DNA from: Neobacillus niacini NBRC 15566
GTDB lineage: Bacteria > Bacillota > Bacilli > Bacillales > Cytobacillaceae
Assembly (NCBI RefSeq): GCF_001591505.1
Contig: NZ_BCVA01000051.1
Location: 1 to 37,620, forward strand
DNA length: 37,620 nucleotides
Direction of reading: 5' to 3'
Part shown: piece after piece, positions 1 through 7,730 of the stretch
Layout of the letters: each line of letters begins with the position of its first letter
Position numbering within the stretch: the first letter of the stretch is position 1
Position numbers and translations under genes: made by a program
The notes under the pieces: generated by a model
Seen by the model: the letters and a program-made list of their open reading frames with translations, nothing else
The model's database searches: none
Told to the model about the DNA's origin: nothing

Positions 1-431
1 GATTTGTCCTCAATTGGGTGTCTTGAGGACAAAACTTCGGCTACGACGAAAAGATTTGTCCTCAATCGGGTGTCTTGAGGACAGAACTCCAGCTGGGACC
101 AAGAGATTTGTCCTCAATCGGGTGTCTTGAGGACAAAACTTCGGCTACGACGAAAAGATTTGTCCTCAATCGAGTGCCTTAAGGACAAAACTTCGGCTAC
201 GACAAAAAGATTTGTCCTCAATCGAGTGCCTTGAGGACAAAACTCCGGCTGTGACGAGAAGATTTGTCCTCAATGGGGTGTCTTGGGGACAAAACTCTTG
301 CGCGACCAGGAGATTTGTCCTCAATCGAGTGTCTAGAGGACAAAACCCCGGCTATGACGAGAAGATTTGTACTCAAAGGAATGCCTTGGGGACAAAACTC
401 ACGCTGTCACAAGTAGATTTATCCTCAATCA
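1..431. repeat. 52-bp tandem array of hairpin units
   Basis: Eight consecutive units start at about 1, 53, 105, 157, 209, 261, 312 and 364, and a degenerate ninth start lies at 416. The period is 52 bp, except one unit of 51 bp. Each unit begins GATTTGTCCTCAA and contains the inverted repeat TTTGTCCTCAA / TTGAGGACAAA around a 9-nt loop (in unit 3: stem arms 107-117 and 127-137). In several units the linker holds a second small inverted repeat, TTCG/CGAA. Units at the left are nearly perfect; those nearest uppP have more mismatches. The array probably continues past the left edge. It lies just beyond the 3' end of minus-strand uppP, so some hairpins could act in transcript termination or stability; that is inference. 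No convincing gene was seen in it. Confidence 0.93.
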
Positions 432-472
432 CCATCCAACAGAGGAATCCTCCAATAAATAGAAATTTCCCC

Positions 473-1255
473 TCAGAACTTTCCTGTAAACTGGAAAAAT
501 AAAACCGCAAAACCTAGAACCCAGACATAAATGGCAAACGGTTTTAACGAGTGTTTCTTTAAAAATCCGATCATCCACTTTACCGCAATATATCCGAATA
601 GGGCAGAGGAGGCGATCCCAACGATTAATGCAGATAGAGAAATTTCCTCTCCGGCCCCTCCGAATAAATCCATTGATTGCAGTACAACCGCACCGGCGAT
701 GGCAGGGGTAGATAAGAGAAAAGAAAAATAGGCTGCAGTTTCGCGGTCTAACTTCCTCCATAGCGCAGCCACAATCGTGAACCCAGAGCGGGAAATCGCA
801 GGAAAAATGGCAGCGGCCTGAAAGGAGCCGATGATGAAAGCATCCGTATAACTAATATCATCCATTTTTTTATAGCCATTTTTTGCGGAATCAGCAATCC
901 AAAGAAACAAACCGGTAACTAAGAACTCCCAGCCAATCGTAACACCTGTCTTGGAAATCTCCTCAAAGTAGTCTTTGAAAAGCAACCCTATTACGACAGC
1001 TGGAATGGTTCCGACAATTAACAGAAAGGTCAGCTTACTAAACGGATTTTTAATAATCCTAACAAATTCATCCTTATAGAAGACAAAAACGGCGAGCAGG
1101 GTACCAATGTGCAGCATGGTATCAAGCAATAGACCAGCTTCTTGTAAACCAAATAAATTCCTTCCTAAATATAAATGTCCTGTAGAGCTTATTGGTAAAA
1201 ATTCCGTTAATCCCTGGATAATTCCTAATATGAGTGCTTCTAATTTACTTAACAT
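473..1255 (-). CDS. uppP: Undecaprenyl-diphosphate phosphatase (UppP/BacA family)
   Basis: Integral membrane enzyme that dephosphorylates undecaprenyl pyrophosphate to recycle the lipid carrier for peptidoglycan and wall polymer synthesis; extra activity gives bacitracin tolerance. The 260-residue product has the two family signatures: an N-terminal LTEFLPISSTGHL segment and a later FPAISRSGFTI segment, both set among hydrophobic helices. The ATG at 1255 was chosen because it follows a GAGAGG ribosome binding site and opens directly on the family N-terminus (MLSKLEALILG). The frame stays open for 39 more codons upstream to 1372, but that stretch is not UppP-like. It stands alone, divergent from the DUF4931 gene, and its 3' end faces the hairpin array. 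The family assignment is secure; which paralogue this is cannot be told here. Confidence 0.93.
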   Translation of the reverse strand: MLSKLEALILGIIQGLTEFLPISSTGHLYLGRNLFGLQEAGLLLDTMLHIGTLLAVFVFYKDEFVRIIKNPFSKLTFLLIVGTIPAVVIGLLFKDYFEEISKTGVTIGWEFLVTGLFLWIADSAKNGYKKMDDISYTDAFIIGSFQAAAIFPAISRSGFTIVAALWRKLDRETAAYFSFLLSTPAIAGAVVLQSMDLFGGAGEEISLSALIVGIASSALFGYIAVKWMIGFLKKHSLKPFAIYVWVLGFAVLFFQFTGKF

Positions 1256-1382
1256 ATCCAACCTCTCTTTCTGCACCATTAGCCTGTACATAGTAAAGAT
1301 ATGCAAGTCCCTCAACAAATAAGCAATAAATTTTTTGACCGGATTAAACTTGTCTGTTGTTGTCCTCTCCAAGCTAAATTTT

Positions 1383-1411
1383 TATATACTACTAAGGCAA
1401 AAATAGTGCAA
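1383..1411 (-). promoter_or_regulatory. Probable SigA promoter of uppP
   Basis: On the minus strand TTGCAC (1406-1411) and TATATA (1383-1388) are separated by 17 bp. Transcription would start near 1376 and leave a leader of about 120 nt before the ATG at 1255. Assignment is by consensus match only. Confidence 0.5.
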
Positions 1412-1467
1412 AAGCAGTGAAATCTCCCATAAAATAGAAGTAAGAATTTTGGAGAGGAGCAGCACTT

Positions 1468-2241
1468 TTGAAAAATCACCATCTACTTTTCAATACATCC
1501 ATCGGAGTAAAGAAACCAGAAAGTATAAGAAATAAACAGCAGGCATGCCCTTTTTGTGCACGAGAAGAGTTGACTGACCTTATTGAAGTGGATGGACCCA
1601 TCATATTACTAAAAAATAAATATCCTGTTCTAGAAAATGCCTACCAAACGGTTCTAATTGAAACAGACGATTGTCATGGTGATTTATCTGTCTATGAGCT
1701 TCCCTTTCTCCATAGACTCTTACAGTTTGCGATCAGAAATTGGCTTGAACTAGATAGAACTGGAAAATATGAATCAGTTATTTTTTTCAAAAATCATGGC
1801 CCGTTGTCAGGAGGGACTATTGCCCATCCTCATATGCAGATAATTGGCTTAAATGATATTAACTATAAGGAAAACATATCTGAAGAAGTGTTTACGGGTA
1901 TTATAATAGAAGAAAAAGATGGGGTAACGATTACTCTTTCCACAAAACCAAAGGTAGGCTTTTATGAATTTAATATTCATATGGATGACTCAAGCTATAA
2001 TGAAACCTTTGGTGTTTATCTTCAAAAAGCCGTACATTACATTCTGAATAACTTCCCGTTTAAAGCAAGCAGCTATAATCTTTTTTTTCATCATTATAAT
2101 AAAAGATTATACGTGAAAATTGTGCCTCGATTTGTCACTACGCCACTTTATATCGGCTATGGGATTCCCCAAGTACCGAGTAATTTACATTGGATGGCAG
2201 ATGATTTAAAAAGTAAATACTTCACCAGTGGGAGCGCCTAA
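1468..2241 (+). CDS. DUF4931 family protein, GalT/HIT-like fold
   Basis: A 257-residue protein that resembles galactose-1-phosphate uridylyltransferase and other HIT-superfamily nucleotidyl transferases. Visible features are a CPFC zinc-type motif at residues 27-30, FFKNHG around His110, and HPHMQ at 120-124, which matches the HxHxQ nucleophile motif of GalT. This suggests a zinc-binding nucleotidyl transferase or hydrolase, but the substrate is unknown; the family is usually annotated only as DUF4931. The start is a TTG at 1468 placed 8 nt after GGAGAGGAG (1451-1459), and no better ATG is available. It appears monocistronic, divergent from uppP and followed by a terminator. It is too short to be a complete canonical GalT (about 340 residues or more). 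Confidence 0.8.
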   Translation: MKNHHLLFNTSIGVKKPESIRNKQQACPFCAREELTDLIEVDGPIILLKNKYPVLENAYQTVLIETDDCHGDLSVYELPFLHRLLQFAIRNWLELDRTGKYESVIFFKNHGPLSGGTIAHPHMQIIGLNDINYKENISEEVFTGIIIEEKDGVTITLSTKPKVGFYEFNIHMDDSSYNETFGVYLQKAVHYILNNFPFKASSYNLFFHHYNKRLYVKIVPRFVTTPLYIGYGIPQVPSNLHWMADDLKSKYFTSGSA

Positions 2242-2264
2242 TAACTAGGAGCTTCCACTTTTTT
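2227..2264 (+). terminator. Intrinsic terminator of the DUF4931 gene
   Basis: An imperfect 13-bp stem (2227-2239 with 2247-2259, one wobble and one mismatch) is followed by a T run. It overlaps the stop codon region of the preceding gene. Confidence 0.7.
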
Positions 2265-2304
2265 GCATATGCATATGTAAATTCACCCATTCTTACTTTA
2301 TAAG

Positions 2305-2333
2305 TTGTGCTTTGGGCATATAAAAAATATAAT
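2305..2333 (+). promoter_or_regulatory. Probable SigA promoter of the RodA-like gene
   Basis: TTGTGC (2305-2310), a 17-bp spacer and a perfect TATAAT (2328-2333). The predicted start of transcription is about 45 bp upstream of the start codon. Confidence 0.6.
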
Positions 2334-2385
2334 GAAATAATGTACAAGTTCCTTTTTGAGACTTTGACATAAAGGAGTGCGAATG

Positions 2386-3555
2386 ATGACATCATCTAAA
2401 AATACAACTTCAAAACTTGATTATAGCCTTGTTTTTATCTTACTGTTATTGTTTTTGGCCAGCTGTTTATCGATTTATAGTGCACAGGCCAGCGGTCAAT
2501 ATGAAAGTAACTTTCTTATAAAGCAGATTATCTTTTATGGAATTGGCTGCGGAATTATTGCTGCCGTTATTAGGCTGGACTCCGACCAGTTAAAAAAATT
2601 AACCTGGTATGCTTACGGAGTGGGAATATTTCTACTTATACTATTAATCATAGCGCCAGAAAGCATTGCACCTGTCATCAATGGGGCAAAAAACTGGTTT
2701 AAGGTTCCCGGAATCGGCTCACTTCAGCCGTCAGAGTTTGTCAAAATCTTTATTATTTTAGCGCTGGCCAAAGTAATTGAGGCCCATCACCTTAAAAACC
2801 CAGTTAAAACCATAGCCTCTGATTTTTGGCTATTAATAAAGCTGGGAGTCGTCACGATGGCCCCATTAATATTAATTATTAAACAAGACTTAGGGACGTC
2901 GCTCGTATTCATAGCCATCCTATTAGGGATGATATTTATTTCTGGCATAACATGGAAATTATTAGTACCAATCTTTTCAGTTGGAACGGCACTTATTTCA
3001 GTTATTTTTTATTTTGTATTGTTAAAGCCTGAGGTTCTTGAAAAATATTTAGGTGTGAAGCAGTATCAATTTAGCCGTATCTACTCTTGGCTCGACCCTT
3101 ATAACTTCCAAAGCTCAGCAGGATACCAGCTGACACGATCACTCTTAGCGATTGGCTCAGGACAAACGGGAGGTAAGGGGTACGGGAATAGGGAAGTATA
3201 CCTCCCTGAAAGCCATACCGATTTTATCTTTAGTGTCGTTGGAGAAGAGTATGGTTTTATTGGTGCCAGTGTACTAGTAAGTTTATTTTTCTTGTTGATT
3301 TATCATATCACCAAGGTTGGGATGGAAACGAAGAACAATTTTTATACGTATATTTGCGTGGGAGTCATTAGTATGATTACCTTCCATGTATTCCAAAATA
3401 TCGGGATGACGATTGGAGTGCTGCCGATTACGGGTATTCCATTGCCATTCATCAGCTATGGGGGAAGTTCTTTAATGGGGAATATGCTTGGTCTGGGATT
3501 AATCTTCTCCATACGCTACCACTATAAAAAATACATGTTTTCAACAAATGCATAA
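2386..3555 (+). CDS. SEDS family cell-wall polymerase, RodA/FtsW-like
   Basis: Polytopic membrane protein of the SEDS family, the peptidoglycan glycosyltransferases that work with class B penicillin-binding proteins in elongation (RodA), division (FtsW) or spore cortex synthesis (SpoVE). The 389-residue product has about ten hydrophobic helices, a LQPSEF motif, the acidic segment ESHTDFIFS (conserved Asp near residue 279) and the family C-terminus PITGIPLPFISYGGSS. Similarity in the SIYSAQ and APESIAPVI-GAK segments is closer to RodA than to FtsW. The frame opens with GTG at 2377, but AAAGGAG (2371-2377) overlaps that codon, so ATG 2386, 8 nt after the site, is preferred (ATG 2383 is possible). 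It is a single gene with its own promoter and terminator and no visible penicillin-binding partner, so it is probably an accessory RodA paralogue. Confidence 0.88.
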   Translation: MTSSKNTTSKLDYSLVFILLLLFLASCLSIYSAQASGQYESNFLIKQIIFYGIGCGIIAAVIRLDSDQLKKLTWYAYGVGIFLLILLIIAPESIAPVINGAKNWFKVPGIGSLQPSEFVKIFIILALAKVIEAHHLKNPVKTIASDFWLLIKLGVVTMAPLILIIKQDLGTSLVFIAILLGMIFISGITWKLLVPIFSVGTALISVIFYFVLLKPEVLEKYLGVKQYQFSRIYSWLDPYNFQSSAGYQLTRSLLAIGSGQTGGKGYGNREVYLPESHTDFIFSVVGEEYGFIGASVLVSLFFLLIYHITKVGMETKNNFYTYICVGVISMITFHVFQNIGMTIGVLPITGIPLPFISYGGSSLMGNMLGLGLIFSIRYHYKKYMFSTNA

Positions 3556-3562
3556 ACAAAAA

Positions 3563-3592
3563 AACGCGGGGATTAATATCCTCGCGTTTTTC
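3563..3592. terminator. Bidirectional intrinsic terminator
   Basis: An 11-bp stem, AACGCGGGGAT with ATCCTCGCGTT (one G-U pair, 4-nt loop), flanked by A and T runs. It sits between the convergent RodA-like gene and the siderophore-binding protein gene and can serve both. Confidence 0.85.
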
Positions 3593-3596
3593 TATA

Positions 3597-4565
3597 TTAT
3601 TTCTTTAAAAAGATCTTTTCAACATCATCAAGCATGAGGTTTGCAGCAAGTACACCGCCGGCTGTATTCCAGATGGTATCACTAACTTTGTGTACTTCCC
3701 CTTTTTTGGCTACTTCAAGGTTCTTGAACAGCGGGTCAGCAATCCATTCTTTTTCTAACTCAGAACCTTTCCCGTCTCCAGTCTCATAAGTGAAGTAGAA
3801 AAGGATATCTCCATCCATGGCTGGAATGCGTTCCTTTGTTACGTTTCTTTCTGCAAAATCATCAACATTTTGGCTTTCCGGACGAGCAAATCCAAGGTCC
3901 CCTAAAATAACACCAGAGAATGTATCTTTATGATAAATACGAACCTCACCGGCCATAAAGCGAACCATTGAAACCTTCATGTTTAATTTGTCGCCAAGCT
4001 GTTCTTTTAAATCAGCAACTCGCGTATTGTACTTATCTAATACTTCTTTCCCTTTTTCTTCTTTATTTAATGCTTTCGCATAAAGTTCAAAGTTTACCTT
4101 CCAGTCTCCTCGAAGTGTTTCCGCGAAAACTGTCGGTGCAATCGCGTTCAGTTGATCATAAATTTTTTCTTGGCGCATTTTATTACCTATGATTAAATCT
4201 GGTTTTAGTGCAGCAATCGCTTCAACATTGACTTCACTCTCAACACCAACCACTTGGGTGTCCTTTAATTGATCAGCAATATGATCATACCAAGGGTCAC
4301 CTGTAAAGGATTTTACTGCACCAACAGGAGTAACTCCCATTGCTAAGAGGGCTTCGGTACCTTCGTTTGTTAAAATCACAACACGTTCAGGGGTACCTTT
4401 AATCGTTGTAGATCCCATTGCATGCTCAACCGTATAGCTTGTTTCCTCTTTTGGTTTTTCCGTTTCTTTCTTTTCCGTTGTCTTCTCCTCGGTACCACCA
4501 CACGCAGCTAATAACAAAAGTGCGATGATTGAAAAAAGAGTAAATAGTGGTCTTAATCTTTTCAT
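3597..4565 (-). CDS. Iron-siderophore ABC transporter substrate-binding lipoprotein
   Basis: Extracellular lipid-anchored receptor that hands a ferric siderophore to the FecCD-type permeases encoded divergently. The 322-residue protein has a signal peptide with a lipobox ending LLAAC (Cys22), a charged Lys/Glu/Thr linker (about 27-42), then a periplasmic-binding fold of the BtuF/FhuD class with PERVVILTNEGTEALLAMG and ALKPDLIIGNKMRQEK segments. It resembles B. subtilis YfiY, which is linked to schizokinen-type hydroxamates; the ligand here is inferred, not shown. The start ATG follows AGGAGG (4578-4583) with a rather long 12-nt gap. A strong promoter overlaid by a Fur box precedes it, so it should be derepressed by iron starvation together with the divergent operon. 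Confidence 0.92.
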   Translation of the reverse strand: MKRLRPLFTLFSIIALLLLAACGGTEEKTTEKKETEKPKEETSYTVEHAMGSTTIKGTPERVVILTNEGTEALLAMGVTPVGAVKSFTGDPWYDHIADQLKDTQVVGVESEVNVEAIAALKPDLIIGNKMRQEKIYDQLNAIAPTVFAETLRGDWKVNFELYAKALNKEEKGKEVLDKYNTRVADLKEQLGDKLNMKVSMVRFMAGEVRIYHKDTFSGVILGDLGFARPESQNVDDFAERNVTKERIPAMDGDILFYFTYETGDGKGSELEKEWIADPLFKNLEVAKKGEVHKVSDTIWNTAGGVLAANLMLDDVEKIFLKK

Positions 4566-4595
4566 ACTAGTATGTATCCTCCTTGTTTCCTAATT

Positions 4596-4655
4596 GTTAA
4601 TGATAATCATTTTCAATGACAACCTAATCATAAAATGGAAATAGTACGTTGTCAA
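4596..4655 (-). promoter_or_regulatory. Promoter and Fur box of the siderophore-binding protein gene
   Basis: On the minus strand TTGACA (4650-4655), a 17-bp spacer and TATGAT (4627-4632) form a near-consensus SigA promoter. Just downstream, 4596-4614 matches 17 of 19 positions of the classical Fur box GATAATGATAATCATTATC; in the 7-1-7 description, 4601-4615 has one mismatch. The site lies over the expected start of transcription, which fits repression by iron-loaded Fur. Confidence 0.88.
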
Positions 4656-4718
4656 CGCTTTATTTTAAAATGGAATATTTCATTTATTGACAATCTTGTA
4701 GACGTATGTCCAAATAAT

Positions 4719-4767
4719 TGAAAATGGTTATCATCCTCATTGACAATCATTATCAATGGGATATAAA
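4719..4767 (+). promoter_or_regulatory. Promoter with two Fur boxes for the siderophore permease operon
   Basis: TTGACA (4740-4745) and TATAAA (4762-4767) are separated by 16 bp. Two 7-1-7 Fur-type inverted repeats precede or overlap the -35: 4719-4733 (two mismatches to TGATAAT-N-ATTATCA) and 4741-4755 (one mismatch). Fur bound to the second would cover the promoter. Confidence 0.83.
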
Positions 4768-4822
4768 CTTAAAGATAGAAAACGCATTTATACTATAAAT
4801 ATGGTTAGAAAGGTCTCAAAAA

Positions 4823-5827
4823 ATGCTTTTAAAAAATAGCGCATTAAGGTGGGTGGGATTACTAACCTCCGTACTTTTACTGTTGTTCTTCATGTGTGCC
4901 AGTATCGTTTTTGGTTATACAGAAACTACATTCCGTACGGCTATGAATGCCTTTACCCATTATAATGGCTCAAATGAACATATTATTATTCAAACTGTTA
5001 GACTTCCAAGAGCGCTCATAGCGGCTGCTGTTGGGGCAAGCCTAGCTATTGCTGGAGTTTTAATGCAGACATTAACCAAAAATCCGCTGGCGTCCCCAGG
5101 AATTTTTGGTATCAATGCTGGTGCGGGCTTTGTAGTAGTGGCAGCTGTCACTTTATTTTCTGTTTCAAGTTTGCAGGCATTTAGTGGTCTCGCCTTTTTA
5201 GGAGCAGCCATTGCTGCGATAAGTGTATACGCCATTGGCTCAGTCGGTCGGGAAGGTTTAACTCCGATGAAGTTGACTTTAGCTGGAGCAGCCATTGCGG
5301 CGATGTTTTCATCATTCACGCAAGGATTACTTGTCATCGACGAGGCAGCACTAGAGCAAGTGCTATTTTGGCTAGCCGGGTCTGTTGCTGGACGCAAGCT
5401 GGAGACGCTTGTTTCCGTGTTACCTTACCTCGGAATTGGTTGGATTGCCTCAATTATGATTGCCGGGAAGATGAATATCCTCTCCATGGGAGAAGACGTA
5501 GCAAAAGGACTTGGTCTAAAAACCGGATTTGTAAAAATTATGGTCGGCGTGATTGTCATTTTGCTTGCAGGCGGGGCAGTCTCTGTAGCAGGTCCAATTG
5601 GATTTGTTGGAATCGTTATTCCGCATATTACTAGGTCTATCATTGGAATTGACCATCGCTGGGTGATTCCATTGTCAGGTATCTTAGGTGCAATTTTGTT
5701 AGTAGCGGCAGATATTTCAGCACGATATGTTCTTATGCCCTCCGAGGTGCCAGTCGGGGTTATGACAGCCATCATCGGGACTCCATTCTTTATTTACATA
5801 GCAAGAAAGGGGTTCAATGCACGATGA
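4823..5827 (+). CDS. FecCD family iron-siderophore ABC permease (first subunit)
   Basis: Membrane subunit of a ferric siderophore importer. The 334-residue product has about nine to ten hydrophobic helices and FecCD signatures: RLPRALIAAAVGASLAIAG near the N-terminus, MQTLTKNPLASPGIFGINAGAGF, and the GPIGFVGIVIPHITR segment that couples to the ATPase. It resembles B. subtilis YfiZ or FeuB. The start ATG follows AAAGG (4809-4813). Its stop overlaps the next ATG by 4 bp, so the two permeases are translationally coupled and probably form the transport heterodimer. First gene of a Fur-controlled operon that runs to yusU. Confidence 0.92.
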   Translation: MLLKNSALRWVGLLTSVLLLLFFMCASIVFGYTETTFRTAMNAFTHYNGSNEHIIIQTVRLPRALIAAAVGASLAIAGVLMQTLTKNPLASPGIFGINAGAGFVVVAAVTLFSVSSLQAFSGLAFLGAAIAAISVYAIGSVGREGLTPMKLTLAGAAIAAMFSSFTQGLLVIDEAALEQVLFWLAGSVAGRKLETLVSVLPYLGIGWIASIMIAGKMNILSMGEDVAKGLGLKTGFVKIMVGVIVILLAGGAVSVAGPIGFVGIVIPHITRSIIGIDHRWVIPLSGILGAILLVAADISARYVLMPSEVPVGVMTAIIGTPFFIYIARKGFNAR

Positions 5828-6879
5828 GTAAATATAAAAATATTCGCTTTTTGAATGGGAAGATTTCTTTCTTGCTGGATCGGAAAGCATTGTTAACCAC
5901 ATTCACACTCTTCCTGGCGGCGTTTATTGTTTTTGTTGTCAGTACAGCTAGTGGAGAAATGAAAATAAATCCACTGACTGTTTTAAAAGTATTTACAGGC
6001 AGTGGACCTGAAATGGAAACACTAATCATAACATCATTTCGTCTGCCTAGAATTATTATCGCATTGATTGTTGGGATTTCCTTAGCCGTTGCTGGGGGGA
6101 TCTTACAAGGAATGATCCGGAATCCGCTCGCTTCGCCTGATGTACTTGGTATTACAGGCGGAGCCAGTGCAGCAGTAGTAGCCTTTCTCGCTATATTCAG
6201 CGATGAAAGTAATGCTTTAACGGTCAGTATCGCATGGCTGCCATTAGCTGCATTCTTAGGTGCTGGCTTCGTGGCTTTTTTAGTTTACTTCTTGGCTTGG
6301 AAAAATGGGGTATCCCCTATAAGGTTAGTCCTAATTGGAATCGGGATTTCTACCTTAATGCAAGCAATAACGACGTTAATGATGATCATGGGCCCTATCT
6401 ATCAGGCGAGTCAGGCAAACATTTGGATAACAGGTACGGTTTACGGGTCTAATTGGAAAAATGTCGGTACATTACTTCCATGGGCAGTGGTATTTCTCAT
6501 TATCGCCTTTGCCGCTGCAAGAACCATTGACATACAAGAACTTGGTGACGAGATTGCCACAGGTTTAGGCAGTAAGATTCAAAGACAAAGGTTTTTGTTA
6601 CTTATGATTAGTACAGCATTAATCGGCGGATCGGTTGCTTTCGCTGGTGGAATTGGTTTTGTTGGATTAATGGCACCGCATATGGCAAGAAGAATGGTGG
6701 GTTCTTCGTTTGGAGCATTACTGCCAGTTTCAGCATTAATAGGTGGAATTCTCGTAATGCTGGCAGATTTAATTGGAAGAACGATGTTTTCACCTTTGGA
6801 AATACCTGCAGGAGTTTTTACAGCGGGAATCGGTGCACCTTATTTTATATACCTGCTTTTTAAAACAAGAAATGCTTAA
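5824..6879 (+). CDS. FecCD family iron-siderophore ABC permease (second subunit)
   Basis: Second membrane subunit of the same importer, 351 residues. It carries FRLPRIIIALIVGISLAVAG, MIRNPLASPDVLGITGGA and GGIGFVGLMAPHMARRMVG, the expected FecCD motifs, and has a longer charged N-terminus than the first subunit. It resembles B. subtilis YfhA or FeuC. Its start lies in an ATGA overlap with the upstream gene, and 29 bp separate it from the ATPase gene, so it belongs to the same transcript. Ligand specificity cannot be read from the sequence. Confidence 0.92.
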   Translation: MSKYKNIRFLNGKISFLLDRKALLTTFTLFLAAFIVFVVSTASGEMKINPLTVLKVFTGSGPEMETLIITSFRLPRIIIALIVGISLAVAGGILQGMIRNPLASPDVLGITGGASAAVVAFLAIFSDESNALTVSIAWLPLAAFLGAGFVAFLVYFLAWKNGVSPIRLVLIGIGISTLMQAITTLMMIMGPIYQASQANIWITGTVYGSNWKNVGTLLPWAVVFLIIAFAAARTIDIQELGDEIATGLGSKIQRQRFLLLMISTALIGGSVAFAGGIGFVGLMAPHMARRMVGSSFGALLPVSALIGGILVMLADLIGRTMFSPLEIPAGVFTAGIGAPYFIYLLFKTRNA

Positions 6880-6908
6880 TCGAAATAAAGCTTAAAGGGG
6901 CTGGGAAG

Positions 6909-7730
6909 ATGAAGAGCGCGATTGAAACAAAAAATCTGTCACTTTCATACGGGGAGACACGAATTATTGATGAGTTAGATTTGAAAATTCCTCAAGGTGA
7001 AATTACCGTGTTTATTGGGGCAAATGGCTGTGGAAAGTCGACTCTGCTTCGTTCTATTGCCCGCCTTCTTAAACCAACATCTGGTGCTGTTATTTTAGAA
7101 GGGAAAGCAATCGCAAAGCTTTCCACAAAAGAGGTGGCAAAAAAGATGGCGATACTGCCACAGTCACCAACTGCACCTGAAGGATTAACCGTCCTTCAGC
7201 TTGTAAAACAAGGGCGTTACCCGCATCAATCATGGCTAAAACAATGGTCAGAAGAAGATGAGAAAAAGGTCACTGAAGCTTTAAAGGCTACAAGACTAGA
7301 GGATTTGAAAGAGAGATCCGTTGATTCTCTTTCAGGCGGTCAAAGGCAGCGCGCTTGGATTGCCATGACCTTAGCTCAAGATACAGATGTCATTCTTTTA
7401 GATGAGCCCACAACCTATTTAGATATGACACATCAAATTGATATTCTTGACCTGTTATTTGAACTTAATGAAAAAAGAAAAAGAACGGTGGTAATGGTCC
7501 TTCATGATCTTAATCTTGCATGCCGTTATGCACACAATATCGTTGCTCTAAAAGATCAGAAGGTATATGACCAAGGAAAGCCAGAGTACGTGGTCAACCG
7601 AAATCTTGTTAAAAATGTTTTTGGCATGGAATGTGAGGTAACAATGGATCCTCTATTTGGAACACCGCTTTGTATTCCTTATGGAAAAGGAAGACGGATC
7701 CTTCAAAAGGCGGCTGTGTCCCATGGGTAA
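6909..7730 (+). CDS. yusV: Iron-siderophore ABC transporter ATPase (YusV-like)
   Basis: Cytoplasmic ATPase that powers the FecCD permeases. The 273-residue protein has Walker A GANGCGKST (37-45), a Q-loop (ILPQSP), the ABC signature LSGGQRQR, Walker B VILLDEPTTYLD and a switch His in VLHDLN, in normal order and spacing. In B. subtilis YusV is a shared ATPase encoded away from its permeases but next to yusU; here it lies directly behind two permease genes and is also followed shortly by yusU. ATG 6909 follows a GGGGCTGGGA-type site. Its 3' end overlaps the FhuF-like gene by 8 bp. Confidence 0.92.
   Translation: MKSAIETKNLSLSYGETRIIDELDLKIPQGEITVFIGANGCGKSTLLRSIARLLKPTSGAVILEGKAIAKLSTKEVAKKMAILPQSPTAPEGLTVLQLVKQGRYPHQSWLKQWSEEDEKKVTEALKATRLEDLKERSVDSLSGGQRQRAWIAMTLAQDTDVILLDEPTTYLDMTHQIDILDLLFELNEKRKRTVVMVLHDLNLACRYAHNIVALKDQKVYDQGKPEYVVNRNLVKNVFGMECEVTMDPLFGTPLCIPYGKGRRILQKAAVSHG

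Noticed and set aside
1..431. CRISPR array
   Set aside because: The units are contiguous 52-bp copies; the stretches between palindromes are short and similar to each other, and no cas genes are present.
212..502. Open frame of 96 codons across the tandem array
   Set aside because: It only reads through the 52-bp repeats, whose length is not a multiple of three, so each unit is read in a new frame; it has no ribosome binding site and no plausible protein features.
4990..5397. Open frames on the minus strand inside the FecCD permease genes
   Set aside because: They are shadows of highly biased membrane-protein coding sequence, rich in Ala, Pro, Thr and Lys, with no ribosome binding sites.
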